Shown here: in pieces, positions 41,267 through 49,823 of the stretch
Position numbering within the stretch: position 1 is the stretch's first letter
How the letters are laid out: the number at the start of each line of letters is the position of its first letter
IMG/VR virus record: IMGVR_UViG_3300028115_001382
Location: 1 to 61,284 of that record
Strand: one strand, 5' to 3'
DNA: 61,284 nucleotides
Source: a virus
Position numbers and translations under genes: made by a program
Notes under the pieces: model-generated
The model's database searches: none
Seen by the model: the letters and a program-made list of their open reading frames with translations, nothing else
What the model was told of the DNA's origin: nothing

Positions 41267-41925
41267 GCAATGTAGAAACTAACCCTAACATGGATATTAA
41301 AGTTTACAATAATGTTTATGTAAAAGAATACAAACCTGAATACAGAGAATATGTTGAATTATTTCGTATGAAGGCTCTAGCAGAAAACAATGATAGTTTG
41401 CGGCCAGAAAAATACAATCCTGACGAAGTAGATGGTCAAACTTGGATGACATATATTGATAGCGAACTGGCTAGTATCAGTGTTGTAGAACGCAGTCATT
41501 ATACCGGCGATCCTGATATTGCTGGTAGAATTTGTCGTTATCATATACTTAAAAAGTTTAGACACAGCAATGCTGGTTTTAGGATGCTTCCAAATCAAGT
41601 ACAATGGGCAAAAGATAACGGATTAAAAGTATTATACTGGACTCACAATGTAAACAACAAAGCATTAAATGCTATGTATCAAGGCAAAAAACGAATGGGT
41701 ATGCGGGGTAAAGAAGTTCCATACTTTATGACAGATACATATCGTGCTTTTCAATTACAACCTGATATGATTTTCAAAGTCAGTGAAAAGTCAGATTTTC
41801 TACAATACGTCTACGCAAACATATTAGAAGAAGGCTACACATGGCGTCCTAATTATAAAACCATTTTGTACCATCCACACAACGGAGATATCACAGAAGA
41901 GGTAAAATCTGCGGTGTTAAGTTAA
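41263..41925 (+). CDS. GNAT-type acetyltransferase-like protein
   Basis: I use the ATG overlapping the sulfotransferase stop. Core GNAT elements: the strand DSELASISVVERSHY, ARICRYHILKKFRHSNAGFR with a helix leading into MLPNQVQWAKDNGLKVLYWT, and NVNNKALNAMYQGK (the usual N..A...Y...GF). The acetyl-CoA-binding R/Q-x2-G-x-G/A loop is degenerate. C-terminal extension of about 60 residues is unassigned. It ends the plus-strand block; its stop overlaps by four bases the stop of the convergent minus-strand gene, with no terminator hairpin between. Confidence 0.68.
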   Translation: MSNVETNPNMDIKVYNNVYVKEYKPEYREYVELFRMKALAENNDSLRPEKYNPDEVDGQTWMTYIDSELASISVVERSHYTGDPDIAGRICRYHILKKFRHSNAGFRMLPNQVQWAKDNGLKVLYWTHNVNNKALNAMYQGKKRMGMRGKEVPYFMTDTYRAFQLQPDMIFKVSEKSDFLQYVYANILEEGYTWRPNYKTILYHPHNGDITEEVKSAVLS

Positions 41926-42434
41926 TCATGTCCGTCGTCTGTTCTCATATTAAATGTAGAATCTGATTGAAAAACTGTAATAGCACTTCTTTTCCTAACT
42001 TGTCCTCTCACATCGTGATGTATATCAACAGCAATTTTATGCCACGTATGCGCAGGAATTACTTCTTGATATAAAAGTTTTTCTTTTTCTTCTGCTTCTG
42101 TATGTGTGTCACATCTACCAGTATACCATTGAGTGTATACTTCATCTCCTCCAGGATCTATAATATAATTATAAGCAGTTCTTCTGCCACTATCCATATG
42201 TATACCTAATGTTTTGCCAACCACTTGATAGTATATATTGTTAGAAATATCAAAATCAAAAAAAGGCTGACAATAATCTATTATTTTTTTATCTGTAATG
42301 CTGTGCATACTAAAATATTCACGTTCACTTGGACTATGCGAATCTTGATACTTTTGTTGAATCAACTCGCCATCTTGGTCAAGCCATTCTACAGGAATTT
42401 TTTTCCAGTCAAAATATTCCAAATAAGGTTTCAT
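41922..42434 (-). CDS. 2OG-Fe(II) oxygenase-like protein
   Basis: Start chosen at MKPYLEYFDWKKIP, which has AAGGAG at correct spacing; an upstream in-frame extension overlaps the neighbouring gene. Signature: LGIHMDSGRRTAYNYIID with HxD, a strand TQWYTGRCD, and HTWHKIAVDIH, then RKRSAITVFQ with the Arg. It is the last gene of the minus-strand array. Overlaps the upstream SGNH gene by four bases. Target unknown. Confidence 0.68.
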   Translation of the reverse strand: MKPYLEYFDWKKIPVEWLDQDGELIQQKYQDSHSPSEREYFSMHSITDKKIIDYCQPFFDFDISNNIYYQVVGKTLGIHMDSGRRTAYNYIIDPGGDEVYTQWYTGRCDTHTEAEEKEKLLYQEVIPAHTWHKIAVDIHHDVRGQVRKRSAITVFQSDSTFNMRTDDGHD

Positions 42435-43018
42435 AGTAAACTCCTTTCTTTTAGTTTGTTGAGTATAAAATTTGCTAACCACTTGTTTCCATTATTGCCG
42501 AAATGAAAATTGTCATCACACAAAAATTCTTCGTACTTATTGTTGCCTAAATAATTACGAATACAATCTATACCTTTATATGGATTGTTTTGTGAGAAAA
42601 CATAATCGGATCTACTTGTAGCAAATTCAATGTATGATTTAGTTTGTATATATTCTAAAGGTTCTGTAAAAAGAGGAAAGTATTGTTTTGAGAAATCTGT
42701 GGTACCAGGATAATGATAAATCATATTCACATGATCAAAACATCTATAATTTTTATATTTTTGAATTGACTGCTCGTTAAAATCTACCCACTGCCAAGAC
42801 ACGAACCTAGGCGATCCTGTGAGTTGTATAATGTTTACGGCATTTTTGTCATAAGTTTTATCTAACATATAACACATAAAAGCTAAACTACTTCCAGTAT
42901 AAGCATAATTATTAAAATTTACATCAGGTAACATTTTTGATAATTCAGTTGCCCAACTTTCAAAATCATGCTCTTTGATGCCGTGGCTGAAACTACAACC
43001 GTAAATGTTGATATTCAT
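42431..43018 (-). CDS. SGNH/GDSL hydrolase-like protein
   Basis: INIYGCSFSHG at residues 3-13 carries the block I Ser of SGNH esterases; the C-terminal block V Asp-x2-His equivalent is DDNFHFGNNGNKWLA, typical of the family. Gly (block II) is seen around TGSSLAF. It would be an esterase or deacylase on a carbohydrate or lipid. One of three SGNH proteins in the array (others at 51.7 and 53.3 kb). Coupled on both sides by four-base overlaps. Confidence 0.72.
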   Translation of the reverse strand: MNINIYGCSFSHGIKEHDFESWATELSKMLPDVNFNNYAYTGSSLAFMCYMLDKTYDKNAVNIIQLTGSPRFVSWQWVDFNEQSIQKYKNYRCFDHVNMIYHYPGTTDFSKQYFPLFTEPLEYIQTKSYIEFATSRSDYVFSQNNPYKGIDCIRNYLGNNKYEEFLCDDNFHFGNNGNKWLANFILNKLKERSLL

Positions 43019-43545
43019 CTGATTAATAAGCCTCTGTCATTTAAATCTTTTACAACTTCGTATGTATAGGGCTCTAAAAAACATACACTTAAATTTATGC
43101 GTGGTGTTTTGCTTTTTGTGTTATCTACTCCGTGGGGAACATTTTTAAATAATATTGGCGTGGTGTAAATTACACTTTCTTTTATTGTGCCAGAATGGTC
43201 AGTGAACTTTTTTTCGTTGCCACATATACCATTCCATTCAGGAATGTCCCAAAAGTCTAAACTTGTATCTTCATAACTATCTGTACAAGGAATAAGTATA
43301 CCAGCAGTTCTGCCATTGTCAATATGGGGTAATAAGTATTCTCCTGCTTGTGCTGCTACAAGCAATCCCATATAACTCCATATAGGTAATATTTGATCTG
43401 TGAGCCATTTGGGTTCATATTTTTTGTACCTTTGAACATAACCATATCCCCATTCTTCAGGCGTAATAGTTTGCCATTCGGTTTCATTTTCTATTACATG
43501 TTGTATATCATCATGATCTACTTTAATATTTAAAAAATCATACAT
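43015..43545 (-). CDS. 2OG-Fe(II) oxygenase (aspartyl-hydroxylase-like)
   Basis: Cupin core with EYLLPHIDNGRTAGILIPCT (HxD), a middle loop with Asp-rich DSYEDTSLDFWDIP, and ILFKNVPHGVDNTKSKTPRI followed by LSVCFLEPY, providing the distal His and Arg. 176 residues. Belongs to a run of oxygenase genes here (41.9-44.8 kb) with overlapping ends, so likely made as a set. Confidence 0.72.
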   Translation of the reverse strand: MYDFLNIKVDHDDIQHVIENETEWQTITPEEWGYGYVQRYKKYEPKWLTDQILPIWSYMGLLVAAQAGEYLLPHIDNGRTAGILIPCTDSYEDTSLDFWDIPEWNGICGNEKKFTDHSGTIKESVIYTTPILFKNVPHGVDNTKSKTPRINLSVCFLEPYTYEVVKDLNDRGLLIR

Positions 43546-44131
43546 CTAAATCTTCAATTATATATTCTTTTACTTGTTTTTTTATTTGCTTGTATGTTTT
43601 ACCATATACCAAACTACTAAAACAATAACTTAATTTTTTGTCTTTGTTCCATCCGTTGTGTAGTTTACTAGTATCAATAACTGTAAATCTATCATTTTCT
43701 AATTTGCGGATGTGTCCATTGCTTTCAACTTCTATATTTCCGTATACTGGAAATAAAATACTTGTGTTAATAAAATCATCAGCTACAGCATTTACTGTTT
43801 CATCTTCGGCATCATACACATCATAATGTGAACCTACTTCTGTATTTGGAAGTATATTAATAAAATGAGATTCAACAAATGTGCCAAAAAATTTGCTCAT
43901 TTGTTTATCTAACTCAAATAATTCATGATTACCAATATGATAGTTTCCTGTGTTAATTACTTGTCCATTTGCTGTCCTTAAGACATTAGAAAATCCGTCA
44001 TAATTGTGTAAGTCTGTATCAACAAAATTCTTCCTCCATTCAGCATGAAACAAATAATTATAAGTATTATCATTTTGAATGTCAAAATCAAATATGTTTC
44101 GAAAACTAAACAAGATCAATCCTTTTAACAT
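43538..44131 (-). CDS. 2OG-Fe(II) oxygenase-like protein
   Basis: NILPNTEVGSHYDVYDAEDE supplies the HxD motif; SILFPVYGNIEVESNGHIRK and TVIDTSKLHNGWNKDKKLSY give the remaining jelly-roll strands and distal His. The expected basic 2OG ligand is a Lys or missing, so activity is less certain than for its neighbours. Overlaps the next upstream gene by 26 bases and the downstream one by eight. Confidence 0.62.
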   Translation of the reverse strand: MLKGLILFSFRNIFDFDIQNDNTYNYLFHAEWRKNFVDTDLHNYDGFSNVLRTANGQVINTGNYHIGNHELFELDKQMSKFFGTFVESHFINILPNTEVGSHYDVYDAEDETVNAVADDFINTSILFPVYGNIEVESNGHIRKLENDRFTVIDTSKLHNGWNKDKKLSYCFSSLVYGKTYKQIKKQVKEYIIEDLDV

Positions 44132-44804
44132 TAGGGTTTTCTATCAGATACTTAATAGCTAAACAAACATCATAATCTGTTGATTTTTCGTATCTAATTG
44201 TACGGTTATGATTCAGTGATAGTAAGCCATTTGTGATTTTTGAAATAGTATTGGTTCGGCTATCATCACAGTTAAAATATTTTTCAATTACTGTGTTGTC
44301 AAATTCTAAAGTAATTGGATAAGTTTGAATCCATTCGCTAACTAATGTGTTATTTTTAGCCTTGCTTACAATTTCGTCATATGATTTATCAAAATGAAAA
44401 AGCAAATTAAATCTATGTTTATCAGTATGATTGACACCGTTGTGTAAAGTTTTAGCATTGGTCAATACAGGACTGCTGTAATAATAATCTTCTTTACCTT
44501 CAAACTTTATTAGATGCGGTGTGTCATCAATAGGCACAATCAATGTGCAACCACGTGTGGCGTCTGTATGGTATCCAGTTTCGCTGTGTGGTGGTACCCA
44601 ACTAAAACTATAAGTAGTGCTATCTAACAAACTACCTTTTATTTTGTATGCTTCAATGTTTATAGGAAATAGTATGTCTTTATGGTCTAACACAGTTTTA
44701 CCACCATCTGGACTATAAGACGGCCATATGTCAATAGAGCTTACACAATCTTGAAGAACTTTGCGATTATAATCTAAACTTATTGGAAATATACAATTAT
44801 CCAT
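44106..44804 (-). CDS. 2OG-Fe(II) oxygenase-like protein with C-terminal extension
   Basis: Oxygenase core in residues 60-150: SETGYHTDATRGCTLIVPID (HxD), KFEGKEDYYYS, NAKTLHNGVNHTDKHRFNLL with distal His and Arg. A C-terminal region of about 80 residues (KYFNCDDSRTNTISKITNGL and onward) is not part of the fold and ends KYLIENPNVKRIDLV. Overlaps the SDR gene by eight bases. Confidence 0.65.
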   Translation of the reverse strand: MDNCIFPISLDYNRKVLQDCVSSIDIWPSYSPDGGKTVLDHKDILFPINIEAYKIKGSLLDSTTYSFSWVPPHSETGYHTDATRGCTLIVPIDDTPHLIKFEGKEDYYYSSPVLTNAKTLHNGVNHTDKHRFNLLFHFDKSYDEIVSKAKNNTLVSEWIQTYPITLEFDNTVIEKYFNCDDSRTNTISKITNGLLSLNHNRTIRYEKSTDYDVCLAIKYLIENPNVKRIDLV

Positions 44805-45360
44805 TATTTTTGTCCTTAGTCAGTGTAATGCTTTCTATACACTCTGGTGCGTTAATAATCCAATCTATAACTTCTGCTACATATTTTGTATTTAATTTTA
44901 CTTCGTCAGGATGATAACTATCAACAAGTGGAGTGTGCATATGTCCTAAACTTATGTATGTACACTTTATATTAGGAGTAACACTGTCTCTATTATGGTT
45001 AATTGTTTCACACAATTGTTTCAAAGCTAATTTTTCTGATCCATAACTGATATATTTTAACCAAGGTTGTTCTTTATTAATATGGTCGCTTATACTTCCT
45101 ATTGAAACAATATGAACGTTTTGTTTTGTTGCTTCAAACAACATATATAATTTGTGAAGTAATCTTACCTGACTATAGTTGTTCATTTTTTCCGTATAAC
45201 AGTTAAGAATAATTACATCATAATGTGTAGCTACATGACAAAATTTGTCCATGCCTTCGTCTGTAGATAAATCATATCCATTTGATCTACTAGCATAACT
45301 TGTATTGGTAATAGCACTTGCTAATCCATAATTAGGATTACCCGTTGTTAGTATTTTCAT
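44797..45360 (-). CDS. SDR-like NAD(P)-dependent oxidoreductase
   Basis: Short Rossmann-type protein: TTGNPNYGLASAITN near the N-terminus (altered GxxxGxG), DVIILNCYTE, VHIVSIGSISDH with the catalytic-type Ser, and a YGSEKLALKQL stretch with YxxxK. 187 residues, reduced in the cofactor loop, like the SDR at 8055. Reduction of a keto or formyl group is the likely chemistry. Coupled to an oxygenase gene and to a DUF6165-like gene. Confidence 0.68.
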   Translation of the reverse strand: MKILTTGNPNYGLASAITNTSYASRSNGYDLSTDEGMDKFCHVATHYDVIILNCYTEKMNNYSQVRLLHKLYMLFEATKQNVHIVSIGSISDHINKEQPWLKYISYGSEKLALKQLCETINHNRDSVTPNIKCTYISLGHMHTPLVDSYHPDEVKLNTKYVAEVIDWIINAPECIESITLTKDKNNG

Positions 45361-45667
45361 AGTTTTTTTGTTCTTGTATATTGCTGCTATAATATTGATC
45401 TATTTGTTTTTTAAAAGCCGAACGAGTATCATTAAAAACTATAGTCATATCACTGGTAATTGTATTTTGTCTATTGTAATTTTCAATAGCCCATAACTGT
45501 TTATTAATTGAATACAATACTGAAACAAAATGTTTGTTAAACTGATTTACTTTATCTTTATATTGTTCGATTTCGTCAGCAACATCTAATCCATGTTCTT
45601 CTTTTAACAATAGAATAGTGTATCTATCGATAAAGTCACTTACGCTTATTTCAACCTTTATACCCAT
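45338..45667 (-). CDS. DUF6165-like small protein
   Basis: Begins MGIKVEISVSDFIDRYTILL followed by LKEEHGLDVADEI, matching from memory the pattern V.V.(GE/SD)(L/F)ID(K/R).(T/S)IL..K of the DUF6165 family, which accompanies glycosyltransferase and LPS genes in bacteria. Remaining sequence is helical. No catalytic residues obvious. Its neighbours (SDR, heptosyltransferase-like) agree with a glycan context. Overlaps both. Confidence 0.5.
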   Translation of the reverse strand: MGIKVEISVSDFIDRYTILLLKEEHGLDVADEIEQYKDKVNQFNKHFVSVLYSINKQLWAIENYNRQNTITSDMTIVFNDTRSAFKKQIDQYYSSNIQEQKNYENTNNG

Positions 45668-46340
45668 TTATAAATTCTTCTTCGCTTTGGAACTGTTTTA
45701 AATACTTATTTTCTTTTCCGTGTGCGTAATCTAATGCTGAATGTCTATGTGGCATTACAGGGTAATAATCTGTTCTAGAACTGTGAGCAACATGTGTCCA
45801 CCCTCCTTCTCTGCCAATACAATATTTGCTTGTTGAAATTAATTTACAGTTTTCTTCAATACTCATGTGATTTCCTAACTGTATAGGATTATCTAAATGT
45901 TGAACTATTTCTTCACTTACATTTCTTGGTAAGGTATAATCATGACCATTATATATTTCTTCTGGACCTGTTGTGTAATAACAAATATGTTTTTGTGGAT
46001 TCCGTTTGAACTTAGTAGGATAATACTTGTGCCTTAAAGTACACGGAATAGTTTGTATTTCTTCTTGTAAATATCCAGGTGCTTGTAGATTTTTTAAATT
46101 ATCTTGCCAAGATTGTTGATGATCAACATCTAAATGAATAGTTGGTTTTTTATTAATAATTACAGGATGTTTTGGCTCCTGAAAGCATGTTAATATTTCA
46201 CACCATTTACTGTAATTTCTGTCATTTAAACATAGGTCAATACTTAATTCGGTTTTTTGGTTACATAGCAACCAACTTATGTTTTGCCATAATCCTCCTA
46301 AACCCATGTAGTCAAAATTAAAAAACATTACCCTTTGCAT
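45651..46340 (-). CDS. GT-B glycosyltransferase-like (heptosyltransferase-type) protein
   Basis: I use the ATG giving MQRVMFFNFDYMGLGGLWQN; an earlier in-frame start would overlap the SET gene more. The C-terminal half ICYYTTGPEEIYNGHDYTLP, LGNHMSIEENCKLISTSKYC and IGREGGWTHVAHS resembles the sugar-nucleotide-binding lobe of ADP-heptose LPS heptosyltransferases (L...L..L...A...G.D.G..H.A). The protein is only 229 residues, so the N-terminal lobe is reduced. Sugar unknown. Confidence 0.6.
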   Translation of the reverse strand: MQRVMFFNFDYMGLGGLWQNISWLLCNQKTELSIDLCLNDRNYSKWCEILTCFQEPKHPVIINKKPTIHLDVDHQQSWQDNLKNLQAPGYLQEEIQTIPCTLRHKYYPTKFKRNPQKHICYYTTGPEEIYNGHDYTLPRNVSEEIVQHLDNPIQLGNHMSIEENCKLISTSKYCIGREGGWTHVAHSSRTDYYPVMPHRHSALDYAHGKENKYLKQFQSEEEFINGYKG

Positions 46341-46798
46341 TTTTGCGCATACCAACTTAGAGGGAGATTTAAAAATTTATAATCTTCACCAGTGACTTTT
46401 CCTCTACAATTATTACTTCCACAATTACATTCAAGAATATAATCTTTCTTTGTTAACATAAAGGTACCATAGTCTACACACAGAAATTCATCTGTTTTTA
46501 TGTTATGTAAAGCTCTAAATACAATTTGCCCATCAATGTAAACATTAGGATTACAACTATGATTTATGTAGGCTTCGTATTCGCTTCCATTTGGTAAATC
46601 AAGCACAAGATCTTTATCAATGAGCAAACCTTTATACCAACCATGTTCGCTTGGTCTTCTAGCCATGCCTCCTATTACAAAAACAATATCATCTTTTTTT
46701 ATATCAGCTGTAGCATATCTACATAACCCATGTATAGGACTAGATTTTACGGCTGTATTTTTATGTAGATAACAATGATTCAAGTTTTGGATCCTCAA
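46328..46798 (-). CDS. SET-domain protein methyltransferase
   Basis: SET lysine methyltransferase fold: HGLCRYATADIKKDDIV (SET-N), YINHSCNPNVYIDGQIVFRA containing NHSCxPN (residues 79-84), DEFLCVDYG with the active-site Tyr (Y110), and a post-SET-like CNCGSNNCRGKVTG (C124, C126, C131). It would methylate lysine side chains using SAM. At 156 residues it is a minimal SET protein. A phage-encoded SET enzyme is unusual; targets could be a virion, ribosomal or host protein. Embedded among oxygenases, with overlaps on both sides. Confidence 0.85.
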   Translation of the reverse strand: MRIQNLNHCYLHKNTAVKSSPIHGLCRYATADIKKDDIVFVIGGMARRPSEHGWYKGLLIDKDLVLDLPNGSEYEAYINHSCNPNVYIDGQIVFRALHNIKTDEFLCVDYGTFMLTKKDYILECNCGSNNCRGKVTGEDYKFLNLPLSWYAQKCKG

Positions 46799-47516
46799 AG
46801 TTAACTAAACATAATATATGATATCTATCATATCCTAATTTATTATTTACAGCATGATTGTGTTGAGTGTTTATAATCCATGCTTCATTGAATTTGTAAT
46901 TTTCAATATGTATTTTGTTGTCCATATACACTAACATTTGAGCATGTAGTGAAGTTATTAATGGAATATGTACATAGGCATGTGTATACACAGTTTCGTA
47001 ATAATTATGACTATGCCAATTAATTCTTTGCTGGTTATCAACTTTGCTGATCATTATACGATCACACATATCCCATGTAAATAAATCTTCTACAATACTT
47101 TTAATATAAGGAATTTGTTCGCATAATGTTGTATCTACAAGATGTTCAGGAGGCACTCTGCCATCAACTATTATATCTTGCTTTCCTAAAATTTCCATGA
47201 AATCAAGAGTTTCACCAAATCCAAAGTCTGAATCAGTATTAAAATTTCTTAAAAATTTAGCAGACCAATAGTGACTAATTCCTGCTCCTCGAGTTCCTTT
47301 GACATCATTATTATACCCGTGCCAGTTTTCTAAATCCTTTAATTCTTCTTCAATTTTATTTTTGTTTAAATTTAAATCAGCAAGTTTATAGTGAGGAACA
47401 TGTATTAATTTTTTTGCTAAAGAGTGCTTTGCTCTTTGGGGATCACAACGAGGAACACAAGATTTATCAAATGCTGGAGCATCTAAAATATTTTCTAGTT
47501 TCTTATGTAGTTTCAT
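46761..47516 (-). CDS. Aspartyl/asparaginyl beta-hydroxylase-like protein, 2-His type
   Basis: Long N-terminal part with FDKSCVPRCDPQRAKHSLAK, then the core INWHSHNYYETVYTHAYVHI, YMDNKIHIENYKFNEAWI and INTQHNHAVNNKLGYDRYHI followed by LCLVNF. The iron site has H-x-H rather than HxD, and a distal His with an Arg four to eight residues later, reminiscent of AspH, which uses two His only. It may be a 2-His hydroxylase or have lost activity. Abuts the next oxygenase gene end to start. Confidence 0.6.
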   Translation of the reverse strand: MKLHKKLENILDAPAFDKSCVPRCDPQRAKHSLAKKLIHVPHYKLADLNLNKNKIEEELKDLENWHGYNNDVKGTRGAGISHYWSAKFLRNFNTDSDFGFGETLDFMEILGKQDIIVDGRVPPEHLVDTTLCEQIPYIKSIVEDLFTWDMCDRIMISKVDNQQRINWHSHNYYETVYTHAYVHIPLITSLHAQMLVYMDNKIHIENYKFNEAWIINTQHNHAVNNKLGYDRYHILCLVNFEDPKLESLLST

Positions 47517-48046
47517 TACATCTCCAAATAAGGATTGTTTAAATTTTTTGTTTCCTCAGCGTTATTGAAAACAATATGTATACGATCCTGTCTAGTACCA
47601 TTTAAAAAATTATGTAATTCGTGTGTATTTGTCCAATATACTTTTCCAGGATACATTCTTACCGTAGTTTCTTTATCAGGAAAGTGCATATAAGTCTGTA
47701 AAGGTTTTGAAATTACCGGAATATGAAATCTTGTGTAATAGTCAATATGTGTTGTATAACAAGTCTTTGGCGGAAGATTCATTATACGAGCATGAGCTAC
47801 AGGAAAAGCCATACTACATAATAATTCCTTTAAGTATGTTCCTTCTAGTTTACTGTGGTAGTTTACAAATTTTTGTTCATCATTGCTAAGTTTATCACTT
47901 TTGCCTACACCGGCGTACCAATCTTCTACGTCAGCATATTGTAAGGCAATTTGATTAGACTTGTAGGGTATGTTTTTTGTAATTTGGTTAACATCATTTA
48001 CAAGTCTTTCAATGTCTACTTTATATTGTAGTTCTGAATAGACCAT
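47516..48046 (-). CDS. Aspartyl/asparaginyl hydroxylase-like 2OG oxygenase, leaderless start expected
   Basis: PPKTCYTTHIDYYTRFHIPV contains HxD, with PGKVYWTNTHELHNFLNGTR and QDRIHIVFNNAEE giving the distal His and Arg. The ATG sits five bases after a perfect TATAAT -10 box, so the mRNA probably begins at the start codon with no leader. There is no Met alternative for over 90 residues. First gene of a long minus-strand unit. Confidence 0.72.
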   Translation of the reverse strand: MVYSELQYKVDIERLVNDVNQITKNIPYKSNQIALQYADVEDWYAGVGKSDKLSNDEQKFVNYHSKLEGTYLKELLCSMAFPVAHARIMNLPPKTCYTTHIDYYTRFHIPVISKPLQTYMHFPDKETTVRMYPGKVYWTNTHELHNFLNGTRQDRIHIVFNNAEETKNLNNPYLEM

Positions 48047-48051
48047 AAGTT

Positions 48052-48080
48052 ATTATACAAATAAATTTTGTTTTTGTCAA
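48052..48080 (-). promoter_or_regulatory. Perfect consensus sigma70 promoter TTGACA-17-TATAAT
   Basis: Both hexamers match consensus exactly with 17-base spacing. The TGA stop of the upstream nitroreductase gene is embedded in the TTGACA. The following ATG is five bases past the -10, implying a leaderless transcript. It drives the minus-strand genes down to about 41.9 kb. Confidence 0.92.
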
Positions 48081-48724
48081 CGATAATTTATTGAAATAGG
48101 TTGTTTCTTCAATGTTGGAAATTTAAAATCACTGGTAGGATGCTGACGTCTATTGGTTTCTGTATTTTTATATCCAATGCCCATTAGTAGCATAATATCA
48201 TTTTTTACACCTAAGTATTGTTGAATTGCTTCGTTATCAAAACAAGCACAACAGCCTGTATTGTATCCTAACATACTAGCAGTTAGATTTGCGTAACCTG
48301 CTGCTACACCAGTGCTCATATGGCTATCTTTTTTGAAAGCATTCCAGTCATCTTTTGTAAGATCGTCATCTGTTAGCCTAACCGTTTGAAGATTGCGTTG
48401 AGATCCTAAACTGTTTACAGTGAAGTCTTCTCTTTCAAAAACAAGTAATAAATTTGCCAGTGTTTGGCTATTTGTAGTTGTTTCGCCTGTATCAAAGTTT
48501 TTAGTGAATCCGTCTGTCATATTATGAATAGCATGGATATCATTACTATCGGTAATAACATGAACTTTGTAATAAGCAATATTTTGTTTACTAGGACAAT
48601 TTGTTACAGCGTGAACTAATAAATCTATATCCTCTTCAGGCATAGTTTGTGATAAATCAAAATTTCTTTGGCAGTGTTGACTTTTAATAATTGCTTTTTT
48701 AACATCGTTGTGAGTAAAGATCAT
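48077..48724 (-). CDS. Nitroreductase-family flavoprotein
   Basis: I start at MIFTHNDVKKAI, preceded by AAGGAG; the earlier TTG frame start runs through that ribosome-binding site. FMN-dependent nitroreductase fold: SQHCQRNFDLSQTM (R-x-F), NCPSKQNIAYYKVHVITD (P-S-x2-N near FMN), STGVAAGYANLTASMLGYNT and a C-terminal LLMGIGYKN. At 215 residues the length is normal. Likely reduces or oxidises a small molecule with FMN. Two longer, divergent nitroreductase-fold proteins occur at 52.3 and 58.1 kb. Confidence 0.78.
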   Translation of the reverse strand: MIFTHNDVKKAIIKSQHCQRNFDLSQTMPEEDIDLLVHAVTNCPSKQNIAYYKVHVITDSNDIHAIHNMTDGFTKNFDTGETTTNSQTLANLLLVFEREDFTVNSLGSQRNLQTVRLTDDDLTKDDWNAFKKDSHMSTGVAAGYANLTASMLGYNTGCCACFDNEAIQQYLGVKNDIMLLMGIGYKNTETNRRQHPTSDFKFPTLKKQPISINYR

Positions 48725-48725
48725 A

Positions 48726-49823
48726 TTATTCTCCTTCAATGTATTTAGCCAGTCTGGGTAAGTAATCTTTTAAATATTTTCCTTGTAAGCCATCAGTGTC
48801 TTTTATAAACAATTTTAAACTATCAAATTTTTCCTGCTCAAATTTGTAATTGTTTAGATACGGTTTATTGTATTCATCTATTATTTCTTTTACATACTCC
48901 TCAGGTAAAGCATTTCTATTCATGTGCGCAGGATGTTCTATCCATTCCCAGTCAAACTCAATATTGAGATTTTCTGCTGCTGTGATTGTATCTTTCAGTT
49001 TCTCTAAAGTTAAAACACCTAACGTGGCAAACAATACAAGTCTAACATTTTTGTTTTCATTAGCAAAAGACTTCCATTGTCTAATTACATTTTGTATGTT
49101 GTCAAAATTAGATCCTAATCGAATATACTCGATAGTTTCATTATATACGTCTACACTAAATTTAATGTTAAGTTTTTTAAATTTTTTTAAATACTTTACA
49201 AGTTTTATAGGAAAGAAACTTGTGTTTGTATGAACATTTAGTTTTACGTTTTGAATAACGTTTCTTTGATCTAAAAACTCAAAAAACTTAATAGTCTGAG
49301 GATCGACAAATGGTTCTCCGCCTATTAGGTCAACATAATTTAAATTTGATAAATCTACATCTTCAAATACTTTTTTAAAATCTGTATCTGTAGTGTATGA
49401 CGGCTCTCTAAACCATTTTGTTAATTCTGGATTATTTTCAACTAATTTACTGATAGTACTACTACTTCTTGTATCACACATTTTACAAGCATAGTTACAA
49501 AAGTTGCTTAGGTTTATTTGCATCCAAGAAATTTTATTTTCTACAGGTTCTTCAGAAACTTTTACTCGCATACTGGGCAACCCAGCATCTTCTATATTTT
49601 TACATTTTATACAACCCTGATGCCACTCCCCTTTAATATTCATAGTCTCAATAACATCTTGATGTAAAGCACCATGAAAATACGTATTAAAACCTTCATT
49701 TACCATTGTGCGATCATCGTCATTGCTAAAAGCAGTACCGTCTTTGTCCCAATAACAACAAGGACTAAAGTATCCAGGTAGCCTTAAACACACATGAGTT
49801 GTTAAGACTTTACAATGTGGCAT
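48726..49823 (-). CDS. Radical SAM protein with extra cysteine clusters (SPASM/twitch type)
   Basis: Core FCNYACKMCDTRSSS (C109, C113, C116) and YVDLIGGEPFVDP (GGEP). An N-terminal extension has GYFSPCCYWDKDG (C22, C23) and CIKCKNIEDAG (C71, C74). This N-terminal PCC ... C-x2-C layout, shared by five other window proteins, is found in twitch/SPASM enzymes acting on peptides or sugars. 365 residues. Sits between a nitroreductase and an oxygenase gene with 14-base overlap. Substrate unknown. Confidence 0.86.
   Translation of the reverse strand: MPHCKVLTTHVCLRLPGYFSPCCYWDKDGTAFSNDDDRTMVNEGFNTYFHGALHQDVIETMNIKGEWHQGCIKCKNIEDAGLPSMRVKVSEEPVENKISWMQINLSNFCNYACKMCDTRSSSTISKLVENNPELTKWFREPSYTTDTDFKKVFEDVDLSNLNYVDLIGGEPFVDPQTIKFFEFLDQRNVIQNVKLNVHTNTSFFPIKLVKYLKKFKKLNIKFSVDVYNETIEYIRLGSNFDNIQNVIRQWKSFANENKNVRLVLFATLGVLTLEKLKDTITAAENLNIEFDWEWIEHPAHMNRNALPEEYVKEIIDEYNKPYLNNYKFEQEKFDSLKLFIKDTDGLQGKYLKDYLPRLAKYIEGE

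Noticed and set aside
48850-49233. 127-codon plus-strand frame inside the radical SAM gene at 48726
   Set aside because: Antisense to a gene with intact CxxxCxxC and GGEP motifs; the translated sequence is a hydrophobic shadow.
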